The translations under genes were made by a program, and so were the position numbers. A DNA stretch of 64,000 nucleotides from Calliopsis andreniformis (Eukaryota > Arthropoda > Insecta > Hymenoptera > Andrenidae): assembly GCF_051401765.1 (NCBI RefSeq), contig NW_027480438.1, forward strand, positions 7,812,001 through 7,876,000, in the 5' to 3' direction. Of this stretch, positions 63,667 through 64,000 are shown one piece after another. How positions within the stretch are numbered: the first letter of the stretch is position 1; each line of letters starts with the position of its first letter. The notes under the pieces were generated by a model, which saw only the letters and a program-made list of their open reading frames with translations, ran no database searches and was not told the DNA's origin.

Positions 63667-64000
63667 CAATAATCAATCCTCAATACTCAGTCTTCAATCT
63701 TCAATCCTCAGACCTCAAACATCAATACTCAGCCCTCAGTCATCGTCCTCAATCCACAACACTCAATCCTCAATCCTCAATCTTCAATCATCAATATTCA
63801 ATCTTCAATCCTCAATCCTCAATCCTCAATCCTCAATCCTCAATCCTCAATGTTCAATCCTCAATACCCAATCATCAATATTCAATCCTCAATCCTCAAT
63901 CCTCAATCCTCAATACTCAATCCTCAATCCTCAATCTTCAATCCTCAATACTCAATCTTCAATCCTCAATCCTCAATCCGCAATCCTCAATCCTCATTCT
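63667..64000 (+). repeat. Start of another copy of the 27.6-kb region
   Basis: CAGTCATCGTCC near 63736 and the following units match 27.61-27.95 kb at offset 36082, including TGTTCAATCC and ATCCGCAATCC. The match runs off the end of the window, so the array and its higher-order pattern continue beyond it. Confidence 0.82.

Larger units (their letters stand above)
1..64000 (+). repeat. Heptamer satellite array, unit AATCCTC
   Basis: The window is an unbroken direct array of a 7-bp unit, AATCCTC on this strand and GAGGATT on the other. Common variants are TCAATAC, TCAATCT, TCAGTCC, TCAACCC, TCAATTC and TCATTCT. Perfect runs reach about ten units (for example 57815-57884), and diverged units are interspersed. 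The strand is almost free of G, because the canonical unit has none. The array contains no unique sequence, transposon, RNA gene or edge. Long open frames are present only on this strand. They arise because the unit has no stop and 7 is not a multiple of 3, so every frame reads the heptapeptide NPQSSIL. The complement has TGA in each frame every 21 nt. Frames overlap one another, begin at chance ATGs in variant units such as TCAATGC, and end at chance TAA, TGA or TAG. I call no genes. The size indicates a eukaryotic heterochromatic locus; the species is not identifiable from the sequence. Confidence 0.97.

Noticed and set aside
1..64000. Genes on the - strand
   Set aside because: GAGGATT places TGA in all three frames every 21 nt; no long frame exists.
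1..64000. Telomere repeat
   Set aside because: The complement TTGAGGA differs from the plant-type TTTAGGG at two of seven positions, and no true telomere units appear. At most a remote resemblance.
1..64000. Human satellite II/III (ATTCC pentamer)
   Set aside because: The period is 7, not 5, and register is kept at 7 through the diverged modules.
1..64000. tRNA, rRNA, transposon or retroelement insertions
   Set aside because: No non-heptamer stretch long enough to hold one was seen; all odd stretches parse as variant heptamers.

Overview
The whole 64 kb is one uninterrupted satellite array built on a 7-bp unit. On the + strand the unit is AATCCTC, also readable as TCAATCC; on the - strand it is GAGGATT. 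I see no protein-coding gene, RNA gene, transposon, CRISPR array, origin or unique sequence. Neither edge of the array lies inside the window. This much satellite DNA points to a eukaryotic heterochromatic, subtelomeric or pericentromeric locus. Nothing in it identifies the species.

There are three levels of organisation. (1) The base level is AATCCTC with single-base variants; perfect runs reach about ten units. (2) Diverged but in-register modules of about 20 heptamers recur about 100 times. I call them A, B1 and B2. All share an AGAATATCC-like anchor, and A and B look like diverged copies of one ancestral unit. A to B1 spacing is typically exactly 280 bp (40 heptamers). (3) Large direct duplications have periods of 1286, 1290, 1928, 2131, 2682, 3175 and 4754 bp, plus one block of about 11.2 kb duplicated in tandem.

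Layout: 1-17 kb is a mosaic rich in A and B1, with tandem duplications at 0.34-2.74, 3.07-8.35 and 7.37-9.98 kb. 17.4-62.2 kb is a B2-rich core made of large segmental duplications. Within it, 28.13-39.35 kb is repeated directly as 39.34-52.90 kb; the second copy is longer by a 420-bp insertion and a 1928-bp tandem duplication. A 4.8-kb block at 20.66-25.42 kb recurs in part at 25.43-27.22 kb and in full at 52.23-57.02 kb. 62.24-63.67 kb returns to the flank-like type, and the last 0.33 kb starts another copy of the 27.6-kb region.

The many long open frames on the + strand are by-products of the repeat. Seven is not a multiple of three and the unit contains no stop, so all three + frames read the same heptapeptide NPQSSIL. 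All three - frames meet TGA every 21 nt. None of these frames is annotated as a gene. The period of each tandem duplication I checked equals a multiple of 7 minus the number of 6-bp units or 1-bp deletions inside it, which suggests the amplifications happened in heptamer register.
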